Position numbers and translations under genes: made by a program
Shown here: positions 8,850 through 16,795 of the stretch, in pieces
How the letters are laid out: the number at the start of each line of letters is the position of its first letter
How positions within the stretch are numbered: position 1 is the first letter of the stretch
NCBI RefSeq assembly: GCF_014205845.1
Contig: NZ_JACHCR010000024.1
Location: 1 to 64,000, forward strand
Direction: 5' to 3'
Origin: Mucilaginibacter cryoferens
Lineage (GTDB): Bacteria > Bacteroidota > Bacteroidia > Sphingobacteriales > Sphingobacteriaceae
Length of the DNA: 64,000 nt
Notes under the pieces: generated by a model
What the model saw: the letters and a program-made list of their open reading frames with translations, nothing else
Told to the model about the DNA's origin: nothing
Database searches by the model: none

Positions 8850-8912
8850 CAAAGATAGTATCTCTTTCAATCCCATAACATGGACAAATAAGCATAAAGC
8901 TTGGACAAATTA
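8850..8912 (-). promoter_or_regulatory. Promoter with two direct ATTTGTCCA boxes 21 bp apart (activator site)
   Basis: Read on the minus strand, ATTTGTCCA occurs twice (8910-8902 and 8889-8881), exactly 21 bases apart, or two helical turns. A TATCTTTG -7 element follows at 8857-8850, 27 bases after the proximal TCCA, and the DUF417 ATG is 43 bases further on. Direct repeats two turns apart next to a promoter lacking a good -33 element fit an AraC-type activator. The same arrangement occurs before the AhpD-like gene at 36983. Confidence 0.5.
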
Positions 8913-9194
8913 TCTTCAATGATAATCGAAAACGCGTTTCAGGCTACTTGAAAATACAAAAAAGCTATTGCGGTTATGTATCATCTGTGAGGACTTGCAG
9001 TATAAACGGGAGGCTTGTTCTGCAATAATAGATGACTGGAACTAACAGGATCAGGGTTTATACAGGTAAAATGATGCCGCAGGGGTATAATTTATTATGC
9101 GCATACCATCCGCATGAAACTACTAAAAGCGAGGAAGTAAGTTGGATTTAAGAATTTGAAAATGAATTTCCGCAGCCTTTAAATAAAGTCGAAA
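8913..9194. other. Gene-free stretch
   Basis: About 280 bases between the DUF417 control region and the LutA-like gene. There is one plus-strand open frame of about 39 codons ending near 9150, with no recognisable similarity and no clear ribosome binding site. I do not call it a gene. Confidence 0.3.
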
Positions 9195-9923
9195 TCAAAC
9201 ATTCCCCCAGCCCAAAGCCAGCACATCTGCAAGGTGAATAGTCCTGATTGGCAAACTATTTTTATCAATATAGCTTTGTAATTGCATCAGGCACGAGGCA
9301 TCTGTAGAGATAATATACTCTGCTCCCGCTGCCAGGGCGTTATCAACCTTTTGTTGCGCCATAGCAGTAGAGATAGCTTCAAACTTAACAGCAAATGTAC
9401 CGCCGAAACCACAACAAGTTTCATTATCTTTTAATTCCAGAAGTTCAAGGCCCAATACTTTGGAAAGCAATTGTCGTGGTTCGTTCCTGATCTTGCACTC
9501 GCGTAAGGCTGCGCAGCTATCGTGGTATACGGCTTTACCGTCCAGCTCTGCGCCGAAGTAGTCGAACTGGAGGATATTTACCAAAAAATCAGATAGTTCG
9601 TAAATATTACCCTGTATGGCCCGGCATTTATTATGTACCGCTGTATTGGTAAACAAATCGTTATAGTAATTTTTTACCATACCGGTACATGATGCCGATG
9701 GAGTTACAATTACGCTATCTTCCGAAAAATCATTCAGAAATTTACTGCCCACTGCTTTAGCATCATCCCAAAAACCGGCATTAAACGCGGGCTGACCGCA
9801 GCAGGTTTGATTTGGATTAAAACTGACCTTGCAGCCGGCCTTTTCCAGCACCTTTACGGTATTGAAAGCAGTATCAGGAAATAGTTGATCAACAAAACAC
9901 GGTACAAACAGCTCTATCTTCAT
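9195..9923 (-). CDS. LutA-like (Fe-S)-binding oxidoreductase subunit
   Basis: A 242-residue protein with two cysteine-rich CCG domains: TCCGQPAFNAG at residues 40-50 and TCCGFGGTF near 170. These are the 4Fe-4S/heterodisulfide-reductase-type motifs of LutA/GlcF relatives. LutA works with LutB and LutC in oxidation of L-lactate to pyruvate. No lutB or lutC is next to it. A GTG two codons upstream also could start it, but the ATG at 9923 is preferred. It lies 9 bases after a UMF1-type transporter gene and is probably co-transcribed with it. Whether it oxidises lactate or a related hydroxy acid is unknown. Confidence 0.8.
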   Translation of the reverse strand: MKIELFVPCFVDQLFPDTAFNTVKVLEKAGCKVSFNPNQTCCGQPAFNAGFWDDAKAVGSKFLNDFSEDSVIVTPSASCTGMVKNYYNDLFTNTAVHNKCRAIQGNIYELSDFLVNILQFDYFGAELDGKAVYHDSCAALRECKIRNEPRQLLSKVLGLELLELKDNETCCGFGGTFAVKFEAISTAMAQQKVDNALAAGAEYIISTDASCLMQLQSYIDKNSLPIRTIHLADVLALGWGNV

Positions 9924-9932
9924 CGGCACAAA

Positions 9933-11255
9933 TTATTCGACGCTAAAATCTGCATTTTTTTGAATGTTTTTTTCAGCTTTCAGCAAAGAAAACAATAATA
10001 TCAATCCAACTATAAAAAATAATCCTAAAACCAGTACCGAATTACGCGGACTACCGGTTAATTCTTCAATAAAACCGAAGCTAAAAACCCCGCCAACTAT
10101 AGCCAGCTTTTCGGTAACATCATAAAAACTAAAAAAGGATGCCGTATCCGGAATATTTTCCGGTAAATATTTTGAATAGGTTGATCTCGACATGGATTGA
10201 ATACCGCCCATCACCAGCCCCACCACTACAGCCACAAAATAAAACTCTGTATCTGTTTCTGTAAAATACGCGGCAACACAAACAGCTATCCAGATAATAA
10301 CCGTACCAATGAGAACTTTAACGTTACCGTAGATGCCCGATAACCGCGACATTAAAGTAGCGCCACCAATGGCTACCAGCTGAATAATGAGGATAATAGA
10401 GATTAAAGCCGGTGTACCCATATGCAGTACTTTCGCAGCAAAGCCGGTTGCCACCAGCATAACGGTTTGCAAGCCCATGGAGTAAAAGAAAAACGCAGGT
10501 AAAAATCGCTTAAGCAAAGGCATCCCTTTAACTTTTTTCCATACGTTACCTAACTCAATAAAACCACCCTTTATAATATTATGCTCATGACTTACCGCAT
10601 TAGGGCTTCCTTTAGGTAATACTGAAAACGGAATGAGCGCGAACCCTATCCACCATAAACCTACCAGCAGGAATGATAAACGTGCCGGGAAACTTTTATC
10701 TACTATACCAAACCAATCTGGTTTTAGCACAAATAAAAAGCAGATGAGCTGTAATAATACGCTTCCTATATAGCCATAAGTAAATCCTTTGGCGCTCACA
10801 TTGTCCTGCATATCTACCGTGGCGATCTCTGGCAGATAGGAGTTGTAAAAAACAAAGCCGCCACTATAACCAATGGCTGCCAGCGCAAAAGCAATAATGC
10901 CCATCTCTAGAGTATCTTTGGTAAAAAAATACAGGCTACAGCAGGACAAAGAACCTATAATGGTAAAAAACTGCATAAATATCTTCTTATTGCCTTTATA
11001 ATCGGCAATAGACGATAGAATAGGTAAAAGCAATACCATGATCATATAAGCTGCTGCGAGGGCATAATCTGATAGCGCGGTATTTACAAAGCTTTTGCCG
11101 AAAAACATTACCCGGTCGCCATTTTTGGAGTTGGCCGTGATAGCTACATAATAAGCCGGAAAAATTGTTGAAGTGATGACCAGGTTATAAGCCGAATTTG
11201 CCCAATCGAAAAATGCCCATGCACGGATGGTTTTCTTGTTATTTTTGATTTCCAT
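9933..11255 (-). CDS. UMF1 (Atg22-like) major facilitator transporter
   Basis: About 440 residues with roughly 12 membrane helices. The N-terminal AWAFFDWANSAYN motif and the later QSMSRSTYSKYLP motif mark the UMF1/Atg22-like branch of the major facilitator superfamily; the yeast relative exports amino acids from the vacuole. Bacterial substrates are unknown. The ATG at 11255 is chosen because the conserved part starts a few residues later; an upstream ATG at 11294 would add 13 residues. It is directly followed by the LutA-like gene, so a shared role in organic-acid or amino-acid use is possible. Confidence 0.8.
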   Translation of the reverse strand: MEIKNNKKTIRAWAFFDWANSAYNLVITSTIFPAYYVAITANSKNGDRVMFFGKSFVNTALSDYALAAAYMIMVLLLPILSSIADYKGNKKIFMQFFTIIGSLSCCSLYFFTKDTLEMGIIAFALAAIGYSGGFVFYNSYLPEIATVDMQDNVSAKGFTYGYIGSVLLQLICFLFVLKPDWFGIVDKSFPARLSFLLVGLWWIGFALIPFSVLPKGSPNAVSHEHNIIKGGFIELGNVWKKVKGMPLLKRFLPAFFFYSMGLQTVMLVATGFAAKVLHMGTPALISIILIIQLVAIGGATLMSRLSGIYGNVKVLIGTVIIWIAVCVAAYFTETDTEFYFVAVVVGLVMGGIQSMSRSTYSKYLPENIPDTASFFSFYDVTEKLAIVGGVFSFGFIEELTGSPRNSVLVLGLFFIVGLILLFSLLKAEKNIQKNADFSVE

Positions 11256-11382
11256 TGATAACAATAAAAATAGCGAAAAAGAATTAACATGCAAGTGCGG
11301 GGGATAGAAACAAGATTGCTCCCCCGATTTATTTTATTGGGTAAACAGGAACAAGTGAACAGTATTTTAAACCTTGCTAGTA

Positions 11383-11474
11383 TCGTGTCATCAATAAACT
11401 GACGCTTAGTATTTAGCCCAAAGTTATAAGTTCTAAGTATAGAAAAGAGAACTTATGACTTATGACTAAAGACT
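11383..11474 (+). repeat. Dispersed intergenic palindromic element, copy A
   Basis: The first 64 bases match the reverse complement of 46606-46543 at about 55 positions by hand alignment, including TGACGCTTAGT and TCTAAGTATAGAAAA. The rest consists of words such as GACTTATGACT that recur and form an imperfect hairpin. The element runs over the stop codon of the neighbouring minus-strand transporter gene and supplies its last residues (VFSHKS). Confidence 0.65.
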
Positions 11475-12640
11475 GTTGCCTTTACACTGGCCGTTTCTTC
11501 TTTTAGCTGTAATACCATTGCAATTATCAAAGCTCCAAAACCTGCAACTATACCAAAGGCCCAGCGTAAGCCGGCTGCCTGGGCAATAAAACCAACAGCA
11601 GGTGGGATGATAAGAAAACCAAGGTATCCTACCGTTGAAACTGCCGCGAGGGCCTGACCGGTGTTCATAGTTGGCGATTTACCAGCCATGCTAAATACCA
11701 GGGGTACAATACAAGACACCCCCAACCCTACCATCGCATAACCAATATAGGTGCTGTAGGTATAGGGCAATATAACGCAAAATAATAACCCTGCGGTGAT
11801 GAGTATACCGTTGATGGTTAATACCTTTTTTATGCCGATAAGCTCTACCAGTTTATCGCCGGTGAAACGCCCGATAGTCATGGTTACCATGTAAACTACA
11901 AAAGCGGCTATCGCCACAGACTTTGAGGGGTTAACTACCTTTTGGAAATAAATACCGCTCCAATCATACATGGTGTTTTCGCATGCCATAGAGGCAAAAC
12001 AAATAAGCGCGAATTTGATGAGGTGTTTATCGGGCAGTTTGAAGCCAGATGTTTTTGCAGTAACCACTGGCTTTTCGTAATAAATGTGCGGATAGAAAAT
12101 GGCTGTAGTAATCAGCATGGCTATGCCCACTATTAATAAATGCCAGGATGCCGCAACGTTATGCGATACCATTAAATACCCAACAGCTGCGCCGGCAAAA
12201 CCAGCGGTGCTCCAGATGCCATGAAACGTTACCATAATAGATTTATCATAAAACGCCTGTACGCTAACCGCCTGCGAATTGGTTGACAGGTTATAGATAT
12301 TACGTGCCGAACCAAAGAAAAAAAGGAGGATAACCAACTGCCATACATAAGTAGTAAACCCCGGCAGGCAGAGCAATAAATTAAAAGCAATGGCACCAAT
12401 AAGCATAATACTTTTACTGCTAAAATGATTAAGCATTTTTGCTGTTATGGGAATGGTAAGCATTAAGCCAATGGGCAGGGCAAATAAAACTGCGCCTAAC
12501 TGCGCCTCGTTTAAATGTAGATGTTGCTGAATGGATGGGATACGTGATGCCCATGACGAATAACCAAAGCCCGAAATAAAGAAGAAAACCCCGCATGCAA
12601 ACCTAAGCTTCGATCTGTTGGGGACGGTGGCGTTATCCAT
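11453..12640 (-). CDS. YbjJ-like major facilitator transporter
   Basis: 395 residues with about 12 membrane helices. The segment GYSSWASRIPSIQQHL at about residues 26-41 matches the SWASRIP motif of the YbjJ/fucose-permease-like branch. The substrate is unknown. The last six codons are read from the dispersed repeat element at 11383-11474, so the natural C-terminus has probably been replaced. Transcription runs away from the DACNV-type gene, with a 222-base gap that would hold both promoters. Confidence 0.8.
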   Translation of the reverse strand: MDNATVPNRSKLRFACGVFFFISGFGYSSWASRIPSIQQHLHLNEAQLGAVLFALPIGLMLTIPITAKMLNHFSSKSIMLIGAIAFNLLLCLPGFTTYVWQLVILLFFFGSARNIYNLSTNSQAVSVQAFYDKSIMVTFHGIWSTAGFAGAAVGYLMVSHNVAASWHLLIVGIAMLITTAIFYPHIYYEKPVVTAKTSGFKLPDKHLIKFALICFASMACENTMYDWSGIYFQKVVNPSKSVAIAAFVVYMVTMTIGRFTGDKLVELIGIKKVLTINGILITAGLLFCVILPYTYSTYIGYAMVGLGVSCIVPLVFSMAGKSPTMNTGQALAAVSTVGYLGFLIIPPAVGFIAQAAGLRWAFGIVAGFGALIIAMVLQLKEETASVKATVFSHKS

Positions 12641-12862
12641 GCGCCAAAAGTAAAAATAATTATTTACCTGCCATCTGTTTCCTTACCTTGCCCGGCGCTT
12701 TGGCGCGATAGCTCCTTTGGCTATAATTTAACAGCCGGTAACCCAATTATACGCCAATTGCAATATTGGGGTATTTGTTTGTGTTAGCAGCTTTTAAGTT
12801 TTATTTTTGAGTGGACAATCTGCTAACCGGCCATATCCGGGCGGCATCACCTTACAATTAAT

Positions 12863-14017
12863 ATGGAATCTAGGATTATTACTACCGAACCCACATATAA
12901 AGCAGCCCGCAAGATTGCCCCGGCAGTTGAACGGCATTTTAAGCATTTTCACTCACTGGCAGTTGATAACATTGCCGATCTTGGCTTTACGCCAGACATA
13001 CATACTATTGAAACCATTATTGATATGGCTTTTTGGGCCAGCCTGCGCCGTGAGGAAGGTTACTCGCCAAAGTTTACGCTTGCATTTTTACCACCCGAAA
13101 GCGCAGGCCAACCATTGCTATTTGGGCATAAAATTAAGCTGGCTCCCAATATACTTACCAAATTTGCATCGGCTGTACAACAGCCAGGTATACATTTGGG
13201 GGTTTGCATTGAAGATGGCGAGCTGTATGTATGGGGAACAACCCTGGCCATACCAGCCTACTGTTTTGTACTGGAAGTAATTGAGCCAGGTTTGCTGGTT
13301 ATTAAGCACCGCAGGGTTGATGGCTTTGGGAAATTTGTAAACATTGCCATTTTAAAAGGCGACGAGATAAAAGTGGTTGACGAAAATGGCTCTACGCTCT
13401 CGGATTGCCCCAACATACTTACCTCCATGCTGGATTTTACCCTTCCATCATCATGGAACGACCCGGTGAATGTACTGGTACAGTTGGCGGCATCTATGCA
13501 GGCGCATAAACGTGGTGGTATTTTGCTAGTGGTGCGGTCGGGCAGCGATGATTGGCTCGATTCTATTATCCAGCCCATATCCTACCCTGTTTCTCCTCCA
13601 TTTTCTGGTCTTACCGATCTGATGATCCACGAGGGGATTGAAATGTACCGTACGCCATGGCAGGAGAAATTGCGCCGTGCGGTTGATACCATTGGCGGCT
13701 TAACCTCTATTGATGGAGCTACCGTAATTAACGATAAACACGAACTGCTTGCCTTTGGGGCCAAAATTGGTCGCTCATCTAAAAGTACGCGTGTTGAAGA
13801 AATAGTGGTTACCGAACCCGTTGTTGGCTGCTCTACCCGGGTTATTCACCCCGCTCAAAACGGTGGTACCCGGCATTTATCAGCAGCCCAGTTTGTGTTC
13901 GATCAGAAGGATGCTATAGCTTTGGTGGCTTCACAGGATGGCCGGTTTACAGTATTTGCATGGTCGCCGGTGGTAAACATGGTGCATGCGCATCAGATAG
14001 ATATATTATTGTTGTAA
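12863..14017 (+). CDS. DisA/DAC-like (probable DACNV-type) sensor or nucleotidyltransferase protein
   Basis: 384 residues, no signal peptide or membrane helix. Residues of about 50-190 form a sensor-like region. Residues of about 265-375 resemble the DAC (diadenylate cyclase, DisA_N) domain: DGATVI at 284-289 stands for the DGA motif, and GGTRHLSAA at 334-342 for GTRHRAA. The third motif, SEE in active enzymes, reads SQD here and the second Arg of RHR is Leu. The names DACNV/DACNG are used for such variants, thought to sense nucleotide signals. It may bind or make a cyclic dinucleotide, but the changed residues favour sensing. It is a single gene; its stop is followed at once by a palindromic repeat. 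Confidence 0.6.
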   Translation: MESRIITTEPTYKAARKIAPAVERHFKHFHSLAVDNIADLGFTPDIHTIETIIDMAFWASLRREEGYSPKFTLAFLPPESAGQPLLFGHKIKLAPNILTKFASAVQQPGIHLGVCIEDGELYVWGTTLAIPAYCFVLEVIEPGLLVIKHRRVDGFGKFVNIAILKGDEIKVVDENGSTLSDCPNILTSMLDFTLPSSWNDPVNVLVQLAASMQAHKRGGILLVVRSGSDDWLDSIIQPISYPVSPPFSGLTDLMIHEGIEMYRTPWQEKLRRAVDTIGGLTSIDGATVINDKHELLAFGAKIGRSSKSTRVEEIVVTEPVVGCSTRVIHPAQNGGTRHLSAAQFVFDQKDAIALVASQDGRFTVFAWSPVVNMVHAHQIDILLL

Positions 14018-14018
14018 A

Positions 14019-14131
14019 GGCCTCATCCTGCCCTCTCCAAAGGAGAGGGTTCTTGATTTGCGTATTTCACTCTCTTTTACCCTTGATTTTCTTTAAGTCC
14101 TCTCCCTTGGAGAGGATTTAGGTGAGGCTGG
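14019..14131. repeat. Paired-hairpin palindromic element between convergent genes
   Basis: Two perfect small hairpins, CCCTCTCC-AAA-GGAGAGGG (14031-14049) and TCCTCTCC-CTT-GGAGAGGA (14098-14116), are themselves arranged as an inverted repeat with outer arms containing CCTCA...CCT and AGG...TGAGG. It fills the gap between two converging genes and could act as a two-way terminator. Similar C/T-rich paired hairpins are common between genes in Bacteroidota. Confidence 0.7.
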
Positions 14132-14148
14132 AGCGGGCAATATGATTT

Positions 14149-16740
14149 CTAAAATCTTAACCCGATTGATATATAAGGCAATGTCCCCTCTTTAGAAAAA
14201 CCCACTACACCCTGTATTAATATCAATTGGGCAGGGATAATGTAGATACCGCCACCATAACCATCGTGCCATTGGTCTGATGATTCGCCGGGAACCCAAA
14301 CGCGGCCCACATCATTAAAGCCGATAATACCCAGCGAACCGGGTAAAAGGTATGATGAAAAATCGAGTACTTTAAGGCGCAAATCGAGATTGTTGTAGGC
14401 GATTGATTTGCCTGTGAACCTGTTGGTATGAAAGCCCCGGAAATTTTGCGCTCCGCCCAGTTTCATGAGTTGAAAATAATCCGCATCGCCAACGGTAGTC
14501 CCCAAACCTGTCCGGTTGGCTATTACCAATATAGAGTCTTTATCGGGATTAAGGTAAAAACTAAATTCAGACAATATCTGCCCGTAAGTATTATGGTTGC
14601 CTCTGCTTAGGCCGGTATATCCACCGATGGTTGTAGTCCATAAAACACCTTTAGTGGGAATGGTGGCCTTATTACGGGTATCCAGCCGGGCGCTGGCTAT
14701 AACACCAGTGTATAATTTGGTGCCGAATACGTTTTGACCGGGATTAGCCTGGTTATAATCATTTAAAAAACGACTGGTATTATTAGATGCCTTGCTATTG
14801 TAATATTGTCCTGCAACGCCCTCGCTAAAACTCCAGTTCTCCTGCGTTTGGCGCAGAGATACATTGGCGTTAATAAAATCGTAACGGTTGCGGTAATAGG
14901 TGATCTCTTTATCCCCCTTGTTCACAAAAACTGTATTGTTGCCTATCCCAAAGAAATTACTCAGGTTATCCGGCCCCAAAGAAAGAATGTTGACGGCAAG
15001 ATCATTGTTGCCAATAGCTTTTCGCCAATCGGCAGTATAGGATAGCATAAATGATTTTCGCCCCAGGTTGTAATTTACCAAAAATTCATCCTTAAAAGCA
15101 TAAGGTTCTTTGCGGAAGCCATGTTTCTCGAACGACAGACCTGCTATTAATGAAATCCCCAGATCGGGGCTGTAATTGGCCAGTATAATTGGCTCAAACC
15201 TATCAAACTTGAAACTTTTTTTATCGTACTCATTTACTGTAGTATCTGTTGAGGTACGAATTTTGGCATCAGCTGATGGCGGGAGTTTATTAGGTTGATC
15301 GGACCTATCGTAAACATACAGATTGCCCCTGTTGCGCAGGTTCTTATCAACGTAAAAACTATCTACACCATCGCCACCAACCATGCGTACCCTGATGGGC
15401 GACGGATTGCTGCCCGTTACAATAAACTGGTCGTCGCCGGCAAAGCCGTATAGCCGTACTTCCTGGGTAACATTTGGTTTAAATGTGCGCTGGTAGGTTA
15501 TTTTATCAATATTGCCTCCCTTACTTATTTTGTTTAGGGTAACGGTAAGGTCGCCGTTGGGTTCATTATTAATGTTAAATTTATCTCTTTTATTACTTGC
15601 CGGAATCTCTACTTCTTTAGAGATAAAACGATAATATTCCAGCGCCTGTTTTTGTAGTATGTTGCGCCGTGCAATCATTTTACCAATAATTTCGGGGCCC
15701 GAAAGCTTGTAGATGGTATCGGGCATTAGTTTTACCGCGCTTTTAATCAGATCATCGGTCAGTTTGCTTTGTACAAAAGCTATCTGCTCTTTCCAATCGT
15801 CCTCGCTTAAAGCATTTAGAAAGTAACGGTCAAAATAGCGGGCATTAAAATTCCAGCCGTTAATATCACGGATCTCATTACTATAACCCTGAAATTTTGA
15901 TTTCAACCACTGATGAGCCACAATCCAGGGAAACAATCCCGAGGTTTTGTAATACACCTGGTCGCGGTCGCGCGGAACGGGTTCATAAATAGTTTCGTTT
16001 TTGTCTCCCAGCTTTTCCCAGCGCCACTGGTCTTCGTGCCTGTCCCAATCGCCCAGCAGCATATCCAGCAGGCGGGCACGCAATACTGTTTTTTCGTCAA
16101 CGCGGTTATCGTTATCGTCCTGTAGTTTGCGCTGTACTTTATCAGTATTGTCTGTTTTATCGGCATCCAATGGCTCGCGTTCTTCAAACAGGAAAACCTG
16201 GTTGGCAAAATCTTTCCGGTAATCGCCCAATGCAGGATCATCGGGCACATAAACTATTTGAGGATTGGAATGCGGGATACCCAGCGCGGTTGCCAGCGGC
16301 GGTACCGTTAGCGCCGAGAATGGATGGGCCGCCGATACCTGGTCCTGCAAAATGTCTTTGGCCACGGTAGGTCTTAAATCTGGCGGTAAACCTTTTTCGG
16401 GATATTTTTGGATGGTTCTTAAAACCCATTGCTGCCCTGTTGGATCTTGCAGGCGCAGAGATTTGGTTTGCTGGCCTCCACCCTTTTGCAGTATTTTTAA
16501 ACCACCTTTTTCTGTCGATAAATGAAAGATCCGGAATTTAACCGGGGCGGCCCAAAGCTTGCGATAGCTTTCACCAAGGAAAAAACGATGGGTGCTGCTT
16601 ACTTTATTATACTCCGGTTCAATGGCCAGTTTAATACTGTCGCCGGTTACCTGAGCTTGCAGATTTATGGAAGATGCTATCCCCAGTAAAAACAGGAATG
16701 TAAGTTTTAGCAGTTTAATGTTAAGGTATGTGTGTTTCAA
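14149..16740 (-). CDS. Outer-membrane beta-barrel protein with an N-terminal kinase-like domain
   Basis: 863 residues. A signal peptide (1-30, ending LQAQ) is followed by a soluble part (about 40-350) and a C-terminal BamA/TamA-type barrel (about 520-863, ending in Phe). The soluble part has the order of an atypical kinase: a WVLRTI strand (105-110), a hinge-like VFLFEERE (182-189), a catalytic-loop-like LLGDWDRHEDQWRW (228-241) and a metal-site-like VPRDRDQVYY (255-264). These recall the GNxDRH and DxGxxF features of FAM20/PI4K-like kinases; kinase function is inference. The start is TTG, since no ATG is in frame near the signal peptide. It is last in a seven-gene operon and a paralogue of the C-terminal part of the protein two genes upstream. 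Confidence 0.75.
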   Translation of the reverse strand: MKHTYLNIKLLKLTFLFLLGIASSINLQAQVTGDSIKLAIEPEYNKVSSTHRFFLGESYRKLWAAPVKFRIFHLSTEKGGLKILQKGGGQQTKSLRLQDPTGQQWVLRTIQKYPEKGLPPDLRPTVAKDILQDQVSAAHPFSALTVPPLATALGIPHSNPQIVYVPDDPALGDYRKDFANQVFLFEEREPLDADKTDNTDKVQRKLQDDNDNRVDEKTVLRARLLDMLLGDWDRHEDQWRWEKLGDKNETIYEPVPRDRDQVYYKTSGLFPWIVAHQWLKSKFQGYSNEIRDINGWNFNARYFDRYFLNALSEDDWKEQIAFVQSKLTDDLIKSAVKLMPDTIYKLSGPEIIGKMIARRNILQKQALEYYRFISKEVEIPASNKRDKFNINNEPNGDLTVTLNKISKGGNIDKITYQRTFKPNVTQEVRLYGFAGDDQFIVTGSNPSPIRVRMVGGDGVDSFYVDKNLRNRGNLYVYDRSDQPNKLPPSADAKIRTSTDTTVNEYDKKSFKFDRFEPIILANYSPDLGISLIAGLSFEKHGFRKEPYAFKDEFLVNYNLGRKSFMLSYTADWRKAIGNNDLAVNILSLGPDNLSNFFGIGNNTVFVNKGDKEITYYRNRYDFINANVSLRQTQENWSFSEGVAGQYYNSKASNNTSRFLNDYNQANPGQNVFGTKLYTGVIASARLDTRNKATIPTKGVLWTTTIGGYTGLSRGNHNTYGQILSEFSFYLNPDKDSILVIANRTGLGTTVGDADYFQLMKLGGAQNFRGFHTNRFTGKSIAYNNLDLRLKVLDFSSYLLPGSLGIIGFNDVGRVWVPGESSDQWHDGYGGGIYIIPAQLILIQGVVGFSKEGTLPYISIGLRF

Positions 16741-16795
16741 GGCAAGAAAGCTAATAATGCATATTACACAATAGTTTTAATACATAGTTTTATTT

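Noticed and set aside
8913..9194. 39-codon plus-strand open frame ending near 9150
   Set aside because: No similarity, no ribosome site and no duplication or motif to support it.
12807..13280. 157-codon open frame overlapping the start of the DACNV-type gene
   Set aside because: It is in another frame of the same strand over a gene with clear domain motifs, and its composition is not protein-like.
15903..16525. Cluster of overlapping open frames in several frames over the outer-membrane protein gene
   Set aside because: All are shadows of the kinase-like/barrel gene; the higher GC of this part makes long chance frames common.
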